64,000 bases of DNA. Source: Clostridium kluyveri DSM 555. Lineage in GTDB: Bacteria > Bacillota > Clostridia > Clostridiales > Clostridiaceae. Both the position numbers and the translations under genes were made by a program. The notes beneath the pieces were generated by a model that was not told where the DNA came from, made no database searches, and was given only the letters and a program-made list of their open reading frames with translations. Shown here one piece after another: positions 51,664 to 61,600 of the stretch. Location: positions 2,356,001-2,420,000 of the forward strand of contig NC_009706.1 of assembly GCF_000016505.1 (NCBI RefSeq). Reading direction: 5' to 3'. Position 1 is the stretch's first letter. Each line of letters begins with the position of its first letter.

Positions 51664-53556
51664 TCACTTTTTCTCTGTGAAGGTCTTTATTAAGTTGTGA
51701 TTTAGCAAATCATCACAATACTGTAATTCTTTGGTGTATTGATTTTTTTCTTCTTTCAATTCTTCCGTTTCATTTATCTTTTCTCCTGACTCCAAACTAT
51801 AATATGTATTAGTCCAGGATACATATAAGTTTTTCCCATCTATAAAAGAGCCATTTCTAAAAATAACTTTTTCATCATCTCCATTGAGCATGTCCTTTCC
51901 AAACATATAATTTCGAGGTAGATTGTATAGATTAGCCAATGTAGGATATAGATCCATCTGACAGCTGTACTTATGATTTACTCCTGCATATTCATCCTGT
52001 GGAAAATGCAGTAATAAAGGTACTTTCTGATATTTAAACCAGGTAAAATCATCACTTTCCTCTTCATTTTCAAACTTGAAAAGCTCTTCTGCATTGTCCT
52101 TTGGAATAGCAAAATGATCACCATATAACGCTATTACAGAGTTATCCATTATTCCCTGCTGTTCAAGAGCATCTAAAAATTCTCCCAACTGGGCATCTGT
52201 GTAATGTATTGCCTTCAGATATTTTCCTATAAAGGTTCCTTCATACTCTCCTACATCAAATTCTCCATACTTATCTACAGCCTCATATGGAAAATGGCTG
52301 GTCAAAGTAACTAAGAATCCATAATAAGGTTCTTTAAAACTCTTTAACTTCTCTAGAGATTGATTTAAAAATGATTTGTCACTAAGTCCCAATCCTATTT
52401 TTTCATCTATATTAAAACTATGTTCTCCAAAAAAGTCATCAAAATTTTGTGCCTTATACATAACATTTCTATTCCAGAATCCTTCACTATTTCCATGCAT
52501 GGCTGCCGTATAATAATTTTTATCTTTTAGGGCACTTGCCAGAGAATCATATTTATTTCCACTATAAGTATAGTAGGCAGAACCTGATTGTGCAGGATAA
52601 AGTGAATTATTTGACATAAATTCCGCATCGGATGTATTTCCCCCTGCAACCTGATAAAAATAATTATCAAAATACATGCATTTATTTACCCATCTATTCA
52701 GATTGGGGGTTATCTCCTGTCCATTCACTTTTTGGTTTATTACAAAATTCTGCAGTGCTTCAACCTGAATTACTATTAAATTTTTCCCCTCTGCTTCTCC
52801 TTTTAAATTAATTTCTCCCGTACTCTTATTATTATTTTCTAAAAAGTTTTTAATTTCATTTTCTCTATCCTCAGATAATTTTTTAGAATTCTTAACGCTG
52901 GTACTTATATAGTTATATGAATCCACCATGTGAAAATTTATATTTCCTATCATAGTAGTAAGATATATTCTATTACTCATAGCCGTTAATAATGTAGGCT
53001 GCACTTTAGACACCCAACGAAAAATAGCAGCATTAACACTAGCACCTAAAATGAACATTGCCAAAAAACTTACTAATCTTTTTGATATAGGCTTTATGTT
53101 TTTTATTCTTCTTTTATAGAACCTAACTGCAGGTAATAAAATGAATATATCCAGTAGGTAGTATAAATCTTTAATATTTGCCACACTTCCTACACTATCA
53201 GATACTCCTTGAAGTAATTTAGCATTTTTTACTGCTGCTAGTGTAGTAATATCTTTAAAATATCTATAATACATCAAATCCGCTATAAGTATTAAACTTA
53301 CCACCACATCTGCTATATATAAAAAAGTAACTCTGCTTTTTTTCTTAAAGATAAGAGAAAAGCTGACCAGTATCAATGCTGAAGCTGCTATGGGGAAAAA
53401 TACAAGCCCACTCAGATAGCTAGAGGATATATTTCTAGCATATGACATGACTTTTATACAGATTAATGTAAAAAATAAAATTATATCTATATTATTATTT
53501 AAGAAATTTAACAATACCTTAAATAACTTATTATTTTTTATATATTCAAGATTCAT
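51664..53556 (-). CDS. ltaS: LTA synthase family protein (LtaS-like)
   Basis: 630 residues. Five transmembrane helices lie within residues 15-190. An extracellular sulfatase-like domain begins near residue 250: GGNTSDAEFMSNNSLYP holds the catalytic Thr near residue 305, and MHGNSEGFWNRN and ALYGDHFAIP carry the metal ligands. The enzyme polymerises glycerol phosphate from phosphatidylglycerol onto a lipid anchor outside the membrane to make lipoteichoic acid. GAGG precedes ATG 53556. It lies downstream of a two-component system on the same strand with a 134-base gap. Confidence 0.92.
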   Translation of the reverse strand: MNLEYIKNNKLFKVLLNFLNNNIDIILFFTLICIKVMSYARNISSSYLSGLVFFPIAASALILVSFSLIFKKKSRVTFLYIADVVVSLILIADLMYYRYFKDITTLAAVKNAKLLQGVSDSVGSVANIKDLYYLLDIFILLPAVRFYKRRIKNIKPISKRLVSFLAMFILGASVNAAIFRWVSKVQPTLLTAMSNRIYLTTMIGNINFHMVDSYNYISTSVKNSKKLSEDRENEIKNFLENNNKSTGEINLKGEAEGKNLIVIQVEALQNFVINQKVNGQEITPNLNRWVNKCMYFDNYFYQVAGGNTSDAEFMSNNSLYPAQSGSAYYTYSGNKYDSLASALKDKNYYTAAMHGNSEGFWNRNVMYKAQNFDDFFGEHSFNIDEKIGLGLSDKSFLNQSLEKLKSFKEPYYGFLVTLTSHFPYEAVDKYGEFDVGEYEGTFIGKYLKAIHYTDAQLGEFLDALEQQGIMDNSVIALYGDHFAIPKDNAEELFKFENEEESDDFTWFKYQKVPLLLHFPQDEYAGVNHKYSCQMDLYPTLANLYNLPRNYMFGKDMLNGDDEKVIFRNGSFIDGKNLYVSWTNTYYSLESGEKINETEELKEEKNQYTKELQYCDDLLNHNLIKTFTEKK

Positions 53557-53690
53557 TTTTCTTCCTCTTTCTATAGAACTATTTTAAAACTTAAAAAAGA
53601 TTTTACAATACTTACATGACATTAACATGTCAAGTTTATTAATAAATTGTTAATAATTCTATAATATATTCTAAACAAATCTATATATAA

Positions 53691-55220
53691 TTATATTTTA
53701 TCCATTATAAAATAAAATCTTACACCTGTATCTGTATTTTCTACACCATACTGAAAATCATGAAGCATCAGTATATTTTTTACTATGGAAAGCCCTATAC
53801 CTGTTCCCCCCAATTCTCTATTTCTAGATTTATCCACTTTATAAAAACTGTTCCATAAATTATTCAATTCCCCTTCTGGTATATTTTCTCCTGTATTTTC
53901 TATGGATACAATAATCTTATCTTTTTCCTTATCTTCTATAACAAAATTTATATATCCCCCTTCTTCTGTATTTTTTATGGCATTAGTTGTGAAATTATCT
54001 ATAACTTGTTCCATCTTATCCCAGTCTGCATATACTCTGATTTTAGGTATCATATTAAAATTTATAGTTATATTTTTATCTTTTATAACCTTAGAAAATT
54101 TTTTCAATGAATACATTATAAATTCATCCATAAAAAATTCTTCTTTATTAAGTTTTAAAACACCGGATTCTAAATGAGAAAGATTTAACATATCTGCCAC
54201 CAAATTTGCCATCTTATTACTTTCATCTATTATAATATCAATATAATGATCCTTTTCACTAGATTCAAATATATTATCTTTCAAACCCTCTGCATAACCT
54301 CCTATTAAATTTATAGGGGTCTTGAGTTCATGAGAGGCAGAGGCTATAAATTCTTTCCTGATTCTTTCTATTTCTCTTTCTTTTTCTATATCTTTTTCTA
54401 GTTTCACATTAGCCTCTTTAAGAGAGGTCAATGCCTTATCCAGATTATAAGCTAAAAAATTCAATGTATCTGCCAGATTCCCTATCTCATCTCTGCTTTT
54501 TACAGTGCATTTTTTAGAAAAATCCATTAAAGCCATCTTTTTTGCAGTATCATTTAATTTAACCAAAGGCTTTGAAACTGTATTTGTATATATTAAAGAT
54601 GATATTAAAATAAGCACTATTGCGCCCATATAAAAATAAATATAGAATTCTTTTATTACAGAAGAAGCTTCATCTACCGGCTGAAGAGAAGTTACTGCAA
54701 ATAGTATTTCCTGTCTATTATTATCGGGAACTACGGTTATTATATTTTTTGTTCCATTGATTTTCTTTTCTGTAATAAATGTTATAGATTTATTATATCT
54801 TTTTATTTCATCTAGTAAGTTTGAATCTCTTATCCATGTAACTATGATATTCTGTATGATTTTTATTCTTTCTTCATCATATCCCCTATCATCTAATTTT
54901 GTTATAAAATTTATTTTTCCTTCACTATCCATTATAACTATTTTAGCATTATTGCTATCTTCAAATTTCCTTATAAGCTCTGTTACTTCATTATCATTTT
55001 CTGTATTATTATAAAGCGCTCTGAACTTTTTAACTTCACTTTCTATTATTCTTTCCTTCTTGTTTATATAAAACTTACCAAAGAACAGAGACTGAAAAGT
55101 TAAGGTACTGCTTATAAATATAGTAAATATCAAAGCAGTAACTATAAATAATTTCCATGTTATATTTTTTCTTATTTTCTCTATAAGTTTATTTTTATAT
55201 ATGATGCTCCTTATTTTCAT
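53691..55220 (-). CDS. Sensor histidine kinase
   Basis: 509 residues. Two transmembrane helices (residues about 24-46 and 193-213) flank an extracytoplasmic sensor of about 145 residues. A HAMP domain follows (PLVKLNDTAKKMALMDFSKK), then the H-box ASHELKTPINLIGGYAEGL near residue 293, and ATPase motifs NFTTNAIKNTEEGGYI and GGTGIGLSIVKNIL. Its ATG overlaps the response regulator stop by four bases, so the pair is translationally coupled. The signal is unknown; cell-envelope stress is plausible because ltaS lies next to it. Confidence 0.92.
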   Translation of the reverse strand: MKIRSIIYKNKLIEKIRKNITWKLFIVTALIFTIFISSTLTFQSLFFGKFYINKKERIIESEVKKFRALYNNTENDNEVTELIRKFEDSNNAKIVIMDSEGKINFITKLDDRGYDEERIKIIQNIIVTWIRDSNLLDEIKRYNKSITFITEKKINGTKNIITVVPDNNRQEILFAVTSLQPVDEASSVIKEFYIYFYMGAIVLILISSLIYTNTVSKPLVKLNDTAKKMALMDFSKKCTVKSRDEIGNLADTLNFLAYNLDKALTSLKEANVKLEKDIEKEREIERIRKEFIASASHELKTPINLIGGYAEGLKDNIFESSEKDHYIDIIIDESNKMANLVADMLNLSHLESGVLKLNKEEFFMDEFIMYSLKKFSKVIKDKNITINFNMIPKIRVYADWDKMEQVIDNFTTNAIKNTEEGGYINFVIEDKEKDKIIVSIENTGENIPEGELNNLWNSFYKVDKSRNRELGGTGIGLSIVKNILMLHDFQYGVENTDTGVRFYFIMDKI

Positions 55221-55900
55221 TCCTTCTTTACCTCAAATTTATAACCTACACCCCTGACAGTTGTTATTAAATAAGATTTAACACCTAACTTTTCTCTCAG
55301 TCTTTTTACATGGGTATCTACTGTTCTTAAATCTCCATAGTAATCTATGCCCCATATGGCATCCAAAATTTTTTCCCTACTTAAAACTATATCCTTATTC
55401 TTAATTAAATAGCATAGAAACTCAAATTCTTTTGGAGAAAGATATATATTTTCTCCATCTATTTTTACTTCATGGCCCTCTTCATTTATAAAAAGTCCGT
55501 CATAGGTATTGTCTTTAACCTGATTAATTTCATCATAATAAGTCCGTCTTAAAAGGGCTTTTATTTTAGCCACTAAAATTTTGGGACTTACAGGCTTTGT
55601 TACATAGCTGTCTGTTCCAAGTTGAAACCCCAAAAGCTGATCTTCATCCTCCCCTCTGGCTGTAAGCATAATTATAGGCACATTTGAAATCTTTCTAAGT
55701 TCCCTGCATACAGTCCAGCCATCCATCAAAGGCATCATTATATCAAGTACCACTAAATCCACATGATTTTCTTTAAATTTTCTAAGTGCTTCCTCTCCAT
55801 TTTCCGCTAAAAGCACTTTCAAACCCTCTCTTTTTAAATATGCTTCTATAAGAAGTCTCATTCTTTCCTCATCATCTACCATTAAAACAGTTTTATTCAT
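55217..55900 (-). CDS. OmpR/PhoB family response regulator
   Basis: 227 residues. The receiver domain has DDEER acidic residues at the start, phosphoacceptor Asp in VVLDIMMPLMDGW, and Lys in VTKPVSPKIL. The winged-helix domain ends with RTVDTHVKRLREKLG and TVRGVGYKFE. It is the partner of the overlapping kinase. GGAGATATTTAGA precedes ATG 55900. A 24-bp inverted repeat lies just upstream at 55935-56006. Confidence 0.93.
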   Translation of the reverse strand: MNKTVLMVDDEERMRLLIEAYLKREGLKVLLAENGEEALRKFKENHVDLVVLDIMMPLMDGWTVCRELRKISNVPIIMLTARGEDEDQLLGFQLGTDSYVTKPVSPKILVAKIKALLRRTYYDEINQVKDNTYDGLFINEEGHEVKIDGENIYLSPKEFEFLCYLIKNKDIVLSREKILDAIWGIDYYGDLRTVDTHVKRLREKLGVKSYLITTVRGVGYKFEVKKE

Positions 55901-55934
55901 TCTAAATATCTCCTAAAATATTAATTTTTTGATC

Positions 55935-56006
55935 AAGTAATTCTTAGGTTCAGGTGGAGTTTACCTATGAGAAATGCTTTTTTCCACCTGAACCTAAGAA
56001 TTACTT
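55935..56006. repeat. 24-bp perfect inverted repeat
   Basis: Arms at 55935-55958 and 55983-56006 are exactly complementary, separated by 24 bases. The stem is GC-richer than the surrounding DNA and has no T-run, so it is not a normal terminator. It could be a dispersed intergenic repeat or a small mobile-element relic. A second, shorter inverted repeat (AAACGCAT near 56013 and ATGCGTTT near 56068) follows. Confidence 0.7.
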
Positions 56007-56080
56007 ATCCAAACGCATAGCATTGCCTATCTTCCATTTTAAAGAATACGGAAGTATTAGCTAATTGATGCGTTTAGGAT

Positions 56081-56111
56081 AAAATCCTATACTTTTTAAG
56101 TATAGGATTTT
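56081..56111 (-). terminator. Terminator of the soluble MCP gene
   Basis: AAAATCCTATAC (56081-56092) and its complement (56100-56111) form a 12-bp stem with a 7-base loop, 22 bases after the stop. Confidence 0.75.
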
Positions 56112-56133
56112 AAATAGTTTTTATCAATATGAA

Positions 56134-57123
56134 TTATTGCTTGATTTTCTCTGTGTATTCATATAACTCATTTACACTCTCTGTTAAATACTTATCCACC
56201 ACCGAAGCTTCATCTACATGTAATGTAATTTGATCATTTGTATCTTTCAATATGGTATCTATAGTATCTATTTTTTCCATAACTTCACCTACATTATCTA
56301 TTTGCATGGACATTGTATCCGTTAAATTCTTTACTATATCCTCTAAAGTTTCAAAGGAATTTAATGTATCGTCAATCTTCTCTTTGGCTTCTACCGAAAC
56401 CTTAATTCCATTTGAAATCATATCCGTGTTTTTTTGGGCATCTTTCAAAACATTTTTAGTTTCTCCGTTAATAGTGTTTATAAGCATGGATATATCTTTG
56501 GTACTGTTGCCGGTTATTTCAGCTAGTTTTTTCACCTCTTCTGCAACAACCGCAAATCCTCTTCCACTTTCTCCAGCTCTAGCTGCTTCAATAGCTGCAT
56601 TTAGAGCCAACAAATTAGTTTGATTGGCTATTCCACTTATAAGGTTGGTTATATCATTTACTTCCTTAAATCTGTCCGCTAATTTACTCATGCTGTCAAA
56701 TGTTTCTTTTATTCCATCCTCTAGTGAGGTTATTATACCCATAATAGATTCTACTGCTTCTTTTCCTTTTATAGATTTTTCAATAATACTTTCAGTTATA
56801 TTATGAAGCTTATTTCCTTCTTCATACAACTCGCTGGTAGATTCTTTGGTTTGATTTGTTATGGAAGATATACTTTTCATATGATTTTTTATATCCTCTG
56901 TAAGTTCAGCCAAAATTTCATGTTCACTATTTACTGCATTATGTTGTTCTATTATATTTTCTAATTTTTTATGCAGTTCATTTAAGAATTCAAAGGTTTG
57001 TCGATTTATATCATTTTTTTTCTTTTCATATTTTTGTTGGTAGTGAATTTCAATATCACGAGAATTAAAATTAGAGGTAGAATTATCTTTATCTTTTAAC
57101 TTAAAAAAACTCATATTACTCAT
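56134..57123 (-). CDS. Cytoplasmic methyl-accepting chemotaxis-type protein
   Basis: 329 residues without transmembrane helices. A short charged N-terminus is followed by a long coiled-coil signalling domain with the tip [20 protein letters not shown] near residues 165-184, then [19 protein letters not shown]. No sensor domain is recognisable at the N-terminus. It should bind CheA/CheW in the cytosol and may sense an internal cue. GAAGGG precedes ATG 57123. It stands alone. Confidence 0.88.
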   Translation of the reverse strand: MSNMSFFKLKDKDNSTSNFNSRDIEIHYQQKYEKKKNDINRQTFEFLNELHKKLENIIEQHNAVNSEHEILAELTEDIKNHMKSISSITNQTKESTSELYEEGNKLHNITESIIEKSIKGKEAVESIMGIITSLEDGIKETFDSMSKLADRFKEVNDITNLISGIANQTNLLALNAAIEAARAGESGRGFAVVAEEVKKLAEITGNSTKDISMLINTINGETKNVLKDAQKNTDMISNGIKVSVEAKEKIDDTLNSFETLEDIVKNLTDTMSMQIDNVGEVMEKIDTIDTILKDTNDQITLHVDEASVVDKYLTESVNELYEYTEKIKQ

Positions 57124-57240
57124 CTTTCCCTTCTATAATTTAAAAGATTGCTTTCTAAATTATTCTATTTGTTATTATAATAATATAAGAAATAAGTCGA
57201 TTTGTACAGCATTGATTAATACATATGTAAATAATAAAAA

Positions 57241-57268
57241 CATTAAAAAGAACACATTCTTTTTAATG
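57241..57268. terminator. Bidirectional terminator
   Basis: CATTAAAAAGAA (57241-57252) pairs with TTCTTTTTAATG (57257-57268); flanking A and T runs allow use on both strands. It follows the small gene at 57287 on the minus strand. Confidence 0.7.
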
Positions 57269-57286
57269 TTTTTAGAACATTTAAAT

Positions 57287-57571
57287 CTAAGAATCACTTA
57301 TAGTGCTGATATAATTGTTGTAAATATTTTCAAGATACTTATCTGGTTCAGGCATAGGGTACTTTTTCCCCTTTTTGGATAATCTTTTATGTTCCTTATA
57401 CCGTTTTACTATACTGTTCCAATCTTCCGGATAATTTTCCTTAAATGTTTTTATGAATCCTTCCAAATTTAAACTTTTACCTAAATCACTAAATATTTTC
57501 TCTATCTTATCTTTTTTATCCTTTATTATTTGTGATTTTACAACATGTTTTTTCCCCATAATAACATTCAC
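57287..57571 (-). CDS. Hypothetical small protein
   Basis: 94 residues (90 if it starts at ATG 57559), lysine-rich, helical and probably cytoplasmic. A recognisable stretch is FIKTFKENYPEDWNSIVKRYKEHKRL. The family is unknown to me. GAGG sits close to the first ATG and eleven bases before the second, so the start is undecided. It lies between two terminators and has no operon partner. Confidence 0.6.
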   Translation of the reverse strand: MNVIMGKKHVVKSQIIKDKKDKIEKIFSDLGKSLNLEGFIKTFKENYPEDWNSIVKRYKEHKRLSKKGKKYPMPEPDKYLENIYNNYISTISDS

Positions 57572-57713
57572 CTCTTTCTTAATATACTATATTCTTCTCT
57601 TTTTCAATAATTCCTTTTATATTTATATAATTTTAAGAAAAATTTAAATATTTATAAATATCATAATAGTTATTTAAAATCTTCATTATAATATTGCACA
57701 ATTTTAAAACAAT

Positions 57714-58616
57714 CTAAACAAATTCCTTAACTTTACATACAATTTTATCTATAATTCTATCCACGCACTCATTCATAATAAGATGTTTATCTTCATCAAA
57801 AATCAACATTTCCTTATGGGGAGCTTTTATCAGTTTAAAAACCTTTTTAGTATATTCAAAGGGAAATAAAGGATCTTTTTTTCCTACTAAAACTACAACA
57901 GGACATTTTATACTGCCATCATATACCTGCTTTAAATCAGCACAAAACAGACTAGTTAAAAAATAAATCGGATATTTCATAAACCCAATGGGATCACGCT
58001 CTAGCTTGCCATATATTTCTTTATCTCTTGTAACCTTTTTTACATCAAGATAAAAAGAAACATGCAGTTGTAATCTTGGAACTACTTTTCTTCCCATTTT
58101 CATTGTCATAATAATTAGATTATATATGTGCTTAAAACTATTTGGGAATCTTGTTACACAAATTGAATCTGGAAGAGCTGGAATTAAAATATTATGAGGG
58201 AAAGCAGCTTTAATTCTGTTATCAAGCCCCGCTAATGCTATAGTTAAAATTCCCCCCTGACTTGAACCCATAATAAATATCTTATTATTAAATCTACCAA
58301 TTGCATAGGAAATAGCATCCTTTCCATTTTGAAGCATTTCATCAAAACTATACAACTCTTTCACTCTTGGACTTTTTCCATGACACACCAGATGCACTCC
58401 AATAACATTGAAACCATTTAATGAAAGTAAATTTAAAAATTCTTCATAGAATAAAGGGTGAGTCATTGTTCCCGGAAAAAAAATTATGCAAGGGTCTTCC
58501 TTTTTACTCTTCCATATGGATAGTACAATGGGAACAGAATTAGACTTTATAGTAACTTCCTCATAATATTCTGGCCTGGATACACCTTTTAAAAGCACCT
58601 CGTCATAGTCTTTCAT
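57714..58616 (-). CDS. Alpha/beta hydrolase
   Basis: 300 residues of the alpha/beta hydrolase fold. The oxyanion region is FFPGTMTHPLFYEE, the nucleophile elbow GSSQGG lies near residues 117-122, and the acid and base follow in VLVGKKDPLFPFEY and DEDKHLIM. GAGGTG precedes ATG 58616. It lies 38 bases downstream of the NRPS gene on the same strand, so it may act on the peptide product or on misprimed intermediates, like a type II thioesterase. That role is inferred; the substrate is unknown. Confidence 0.82.
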   Translation of the reverse strand: MKDYDEVLLKGVSRPEYYEEVTIKSNSVPIVLSIWKSKKEDPCIIFFPGTMTHPLFYEEFLNLLSLNGFNVIGVHLVCHGKSPRVKELYSFDEMLQNGKDAISYAIGRFNNKIFIMGSSQGGILTIALAGLDNRIKAAFPHNILIPALPDSICVTRFPNSFKHIYNLIIMTMKMGRKVVPRLQLHVSFYLDVKKVTRDKEIYGKLERDPIGFMKYPIYFLTSLFCADLKQVYDGSIKCPVVVLVGKKDPLFPFEYTKKVFKLIKAPHKEMLIFDEDKHLIMNECVDRIIDKIVCKVKEFV

Positions 58617-58654
58617 TATTTCACCTCCAGCTGGTAATCAAATAATTTTTTATT

Positions 58655-61600
58655 CTAGATAAAGTCTACTTCTCTGCAATAATTTATCATATTTCTTATA
58701 TAAAAATTATCAACCTTAGGCCAATAAAACCCCATGTTCCTTAAAATTAAAACGGTCTTTTCACAAACTATTTCAAAATCAGTATTTTTAGTAGATTCTA
58801 ATACCCTGGAATGAAGTAGTATATTCTCAACATAATTTGTCAAGTTTTTGTTTTCATGATTCTTATATAAAAAATCCAAAAATTTATTAAAAGGCATAAC
58901 TTCCAGATTAAAACCACAGTATTTTAACAATTCACGTAAATCAAATAAACTTATATAATTATTATTGTAGATGTGAAATATATCATCTTTCAAATTTTTT
59001 TCGTTCATTATTAATATAAATGCTTTACTTACATAATCAATAAAAGAAAAATCAAGTTTTTTTAATTCAATATCCGGAACTTGTCCTAATTTTATAAGTG
59101 ACTTTATTATTTTATAAAAACCATTATCGTTCATATTTTCCTGGAACTTTCCTGTCTGGGAATTACAAATAAGATTTCCTACTCTATAAATATTACACAT
59201 TAATCCTCTGCTTCTGGCCATTATCAACTTTTTTTCCGCTTCAAACTTTGTCTGTATATAATAGTTGCTATCTTCTTGTCCCACATCATGGTCATATTCA
59301 GTATAAATATAATAATCTACACCAGGTATTTTTCCGCTAGCCACACCTACTGTTGAAACATGATGAAAATCCTTTTTATTGCCCTTAAGTGCAAATTCAA
59401 TTAATCTTTCAGTACCCTCTACATTCACATTATAAAAATCATCATAATTTCCATAGTGTTTAACATTTGCAGCTGCATTAACTATACAGTCTATTTTTTG
59501 TAACAAATAATTATATTCTTGAGTTTCAAGTGCAAAATTTTTCTCTAACAGATCTCCACATAATACATTAATTTTATCCCTATAATTTTTAAAAATATCT
59601 TCCTCAAAATAAAATTTCAATTTTTCTCTGATTCTTTTTTCACCATCTTTTTTACTTCCAGACCTTATCAATAAATAGATAATACTATCAGTATTTTTTA
59701 GCAGCTGATAAAGTAAATTTACACCCAGGTATCCGGTACTTCCTGTTATCAGGATATTTTTATACTTGTTCCTAATAAAGCTGGTAGATAAATCGCAATA
59801 TGATTCGATACTTTTTTTATATCGATAGATTTTATCCTCATATTGACTATAATTTCTATCTTCTTTTTTCTCTCCAATAGAAGATTTAATTCCCTCGATA
59901 ATTTTCTTTAGATTATCTTTCTTGTATAAAATGTTTTCTGATAGTTTAGATATAGTCTGAAATTGAAATAAATCATTTATTTCAATTTCAAAATCCATGG
60001 ACATTTTGGATATAACCCTCACAGCTTTTAGGGAATTTCCACCCAAGTCAAAAAAATTATCCAAAATTCCTACTTTATCTATACCCAGTATCTCTTCCCA
60101 TACCTCCACCATTCTTTTTTCCATTTCATTTCGCGGAGGAATGTATTTTATGTCCATAGAGGAAATCTGATCAGGTTCAGGTAGAACTTTCCTGTTTACT
60201 TTCCCATTTATCGTTAAAGGAATTTTATCTATTTTTATAAAAAAAGCTGGAATCATATAATCTGGCAGCTGCACGGACAAATAATACTTTATATCATTTA
60301 TATATAATTCCATATCTGAAACATAGTAAGCACACAGGTATTTATTTTTATTAAAATCTTCCCTGTCAATAACTACAACATCTTTTATAAATTCATATTT
60401 TAAAAGCCTGTTTTCTATTTCTGCCAATTCAATTCTATAAGCACTTATCTTTACCTGTTGATCCATTCTCCCTAAAAATTCAATATTTCCATCTGATGTC
60501 CATCTGGCAAGATCTCCTGTTTTATACATTCTTTCTCCTATCATAAAAGGATTTTTAACAAACTTTTCTTCAGTAAGTTTCTTTCTATTTAAATAACCTC
60601 TTGCCAATCCTCTGCCGGATATACATATTTCTCCCTGTGTACCTATGGGTTGAATTCTATTATATCTGTCCAATATATAAATTTGTATATTGGAAATAGG
60701 TTTGCCTATTGGAATATTGTAATGTTCCTTATCTACGACAACACTGGTTGTTACTACTGTATTTTCCGTAGGTCCATAATTATTGACCAATGTATAATTG
60801 CAAGGTTTGAAAAATCTAAGTTTGTCACCTCCTGTTAATAAAAACCTCAAAGAATTATTTTCAATTTCCATGAATTGCTCACAGATCTGTGTAGGGAGAA
60901 AACTTATTGTGATATTATTATTTTCAAAATATTCATTAAGTCTTATAATATCTAATCTTAAATTGCTGCTTATAATATACACTGCAGCTCCCTTGACCAA
61001 ATAAGGAAACAATTCCCATACAGATGCATCAAATCCAAATCCTGCATACCTTGTAGAGTTATCCAATTCACTTATTTCATAATAGTTGTTATGCCAGTTA
61101 CATAAATTCACCAGAGATTTATGCTCTATCATTACCCCTTTAGGTGTCCCCGTAGTTCCCGAAGTATAGATAACATAAGCTAAATTTTCCGGTAATACTT
61201 TAACAGAAGGATTACTGCTGCTAAATTTGCTTAAAATATTAAGATCATGTTGATATTTGTATTTATGTACTGTCTTAGACTGCTTTCCCTGTAAACTCTT
61301 ATCAATATATATAATGGCATCAAATCTGTACTTTGTAAGTTCATTTTCAATAGTACCTATCTTATCTGAAAAGACAACTTTACTTATTTCTTCAAATTCA
61401 TATTTTAAATCCCTAAAATAATTTCTTGATAAAAACAGTTCTTCAGTCCAGTCTGTCTTGGCTTTAATATCCTCATTTAAATGTTTATATTTAAATTCCT
61501 CCAGTGAATTTACCAATTCATATTTTAAATCCTGATCCATTATATCTCCTATAAAAACCTTTCCCTCTTTATTAATGAGATCTACAGCTTTTTTTAAAAC

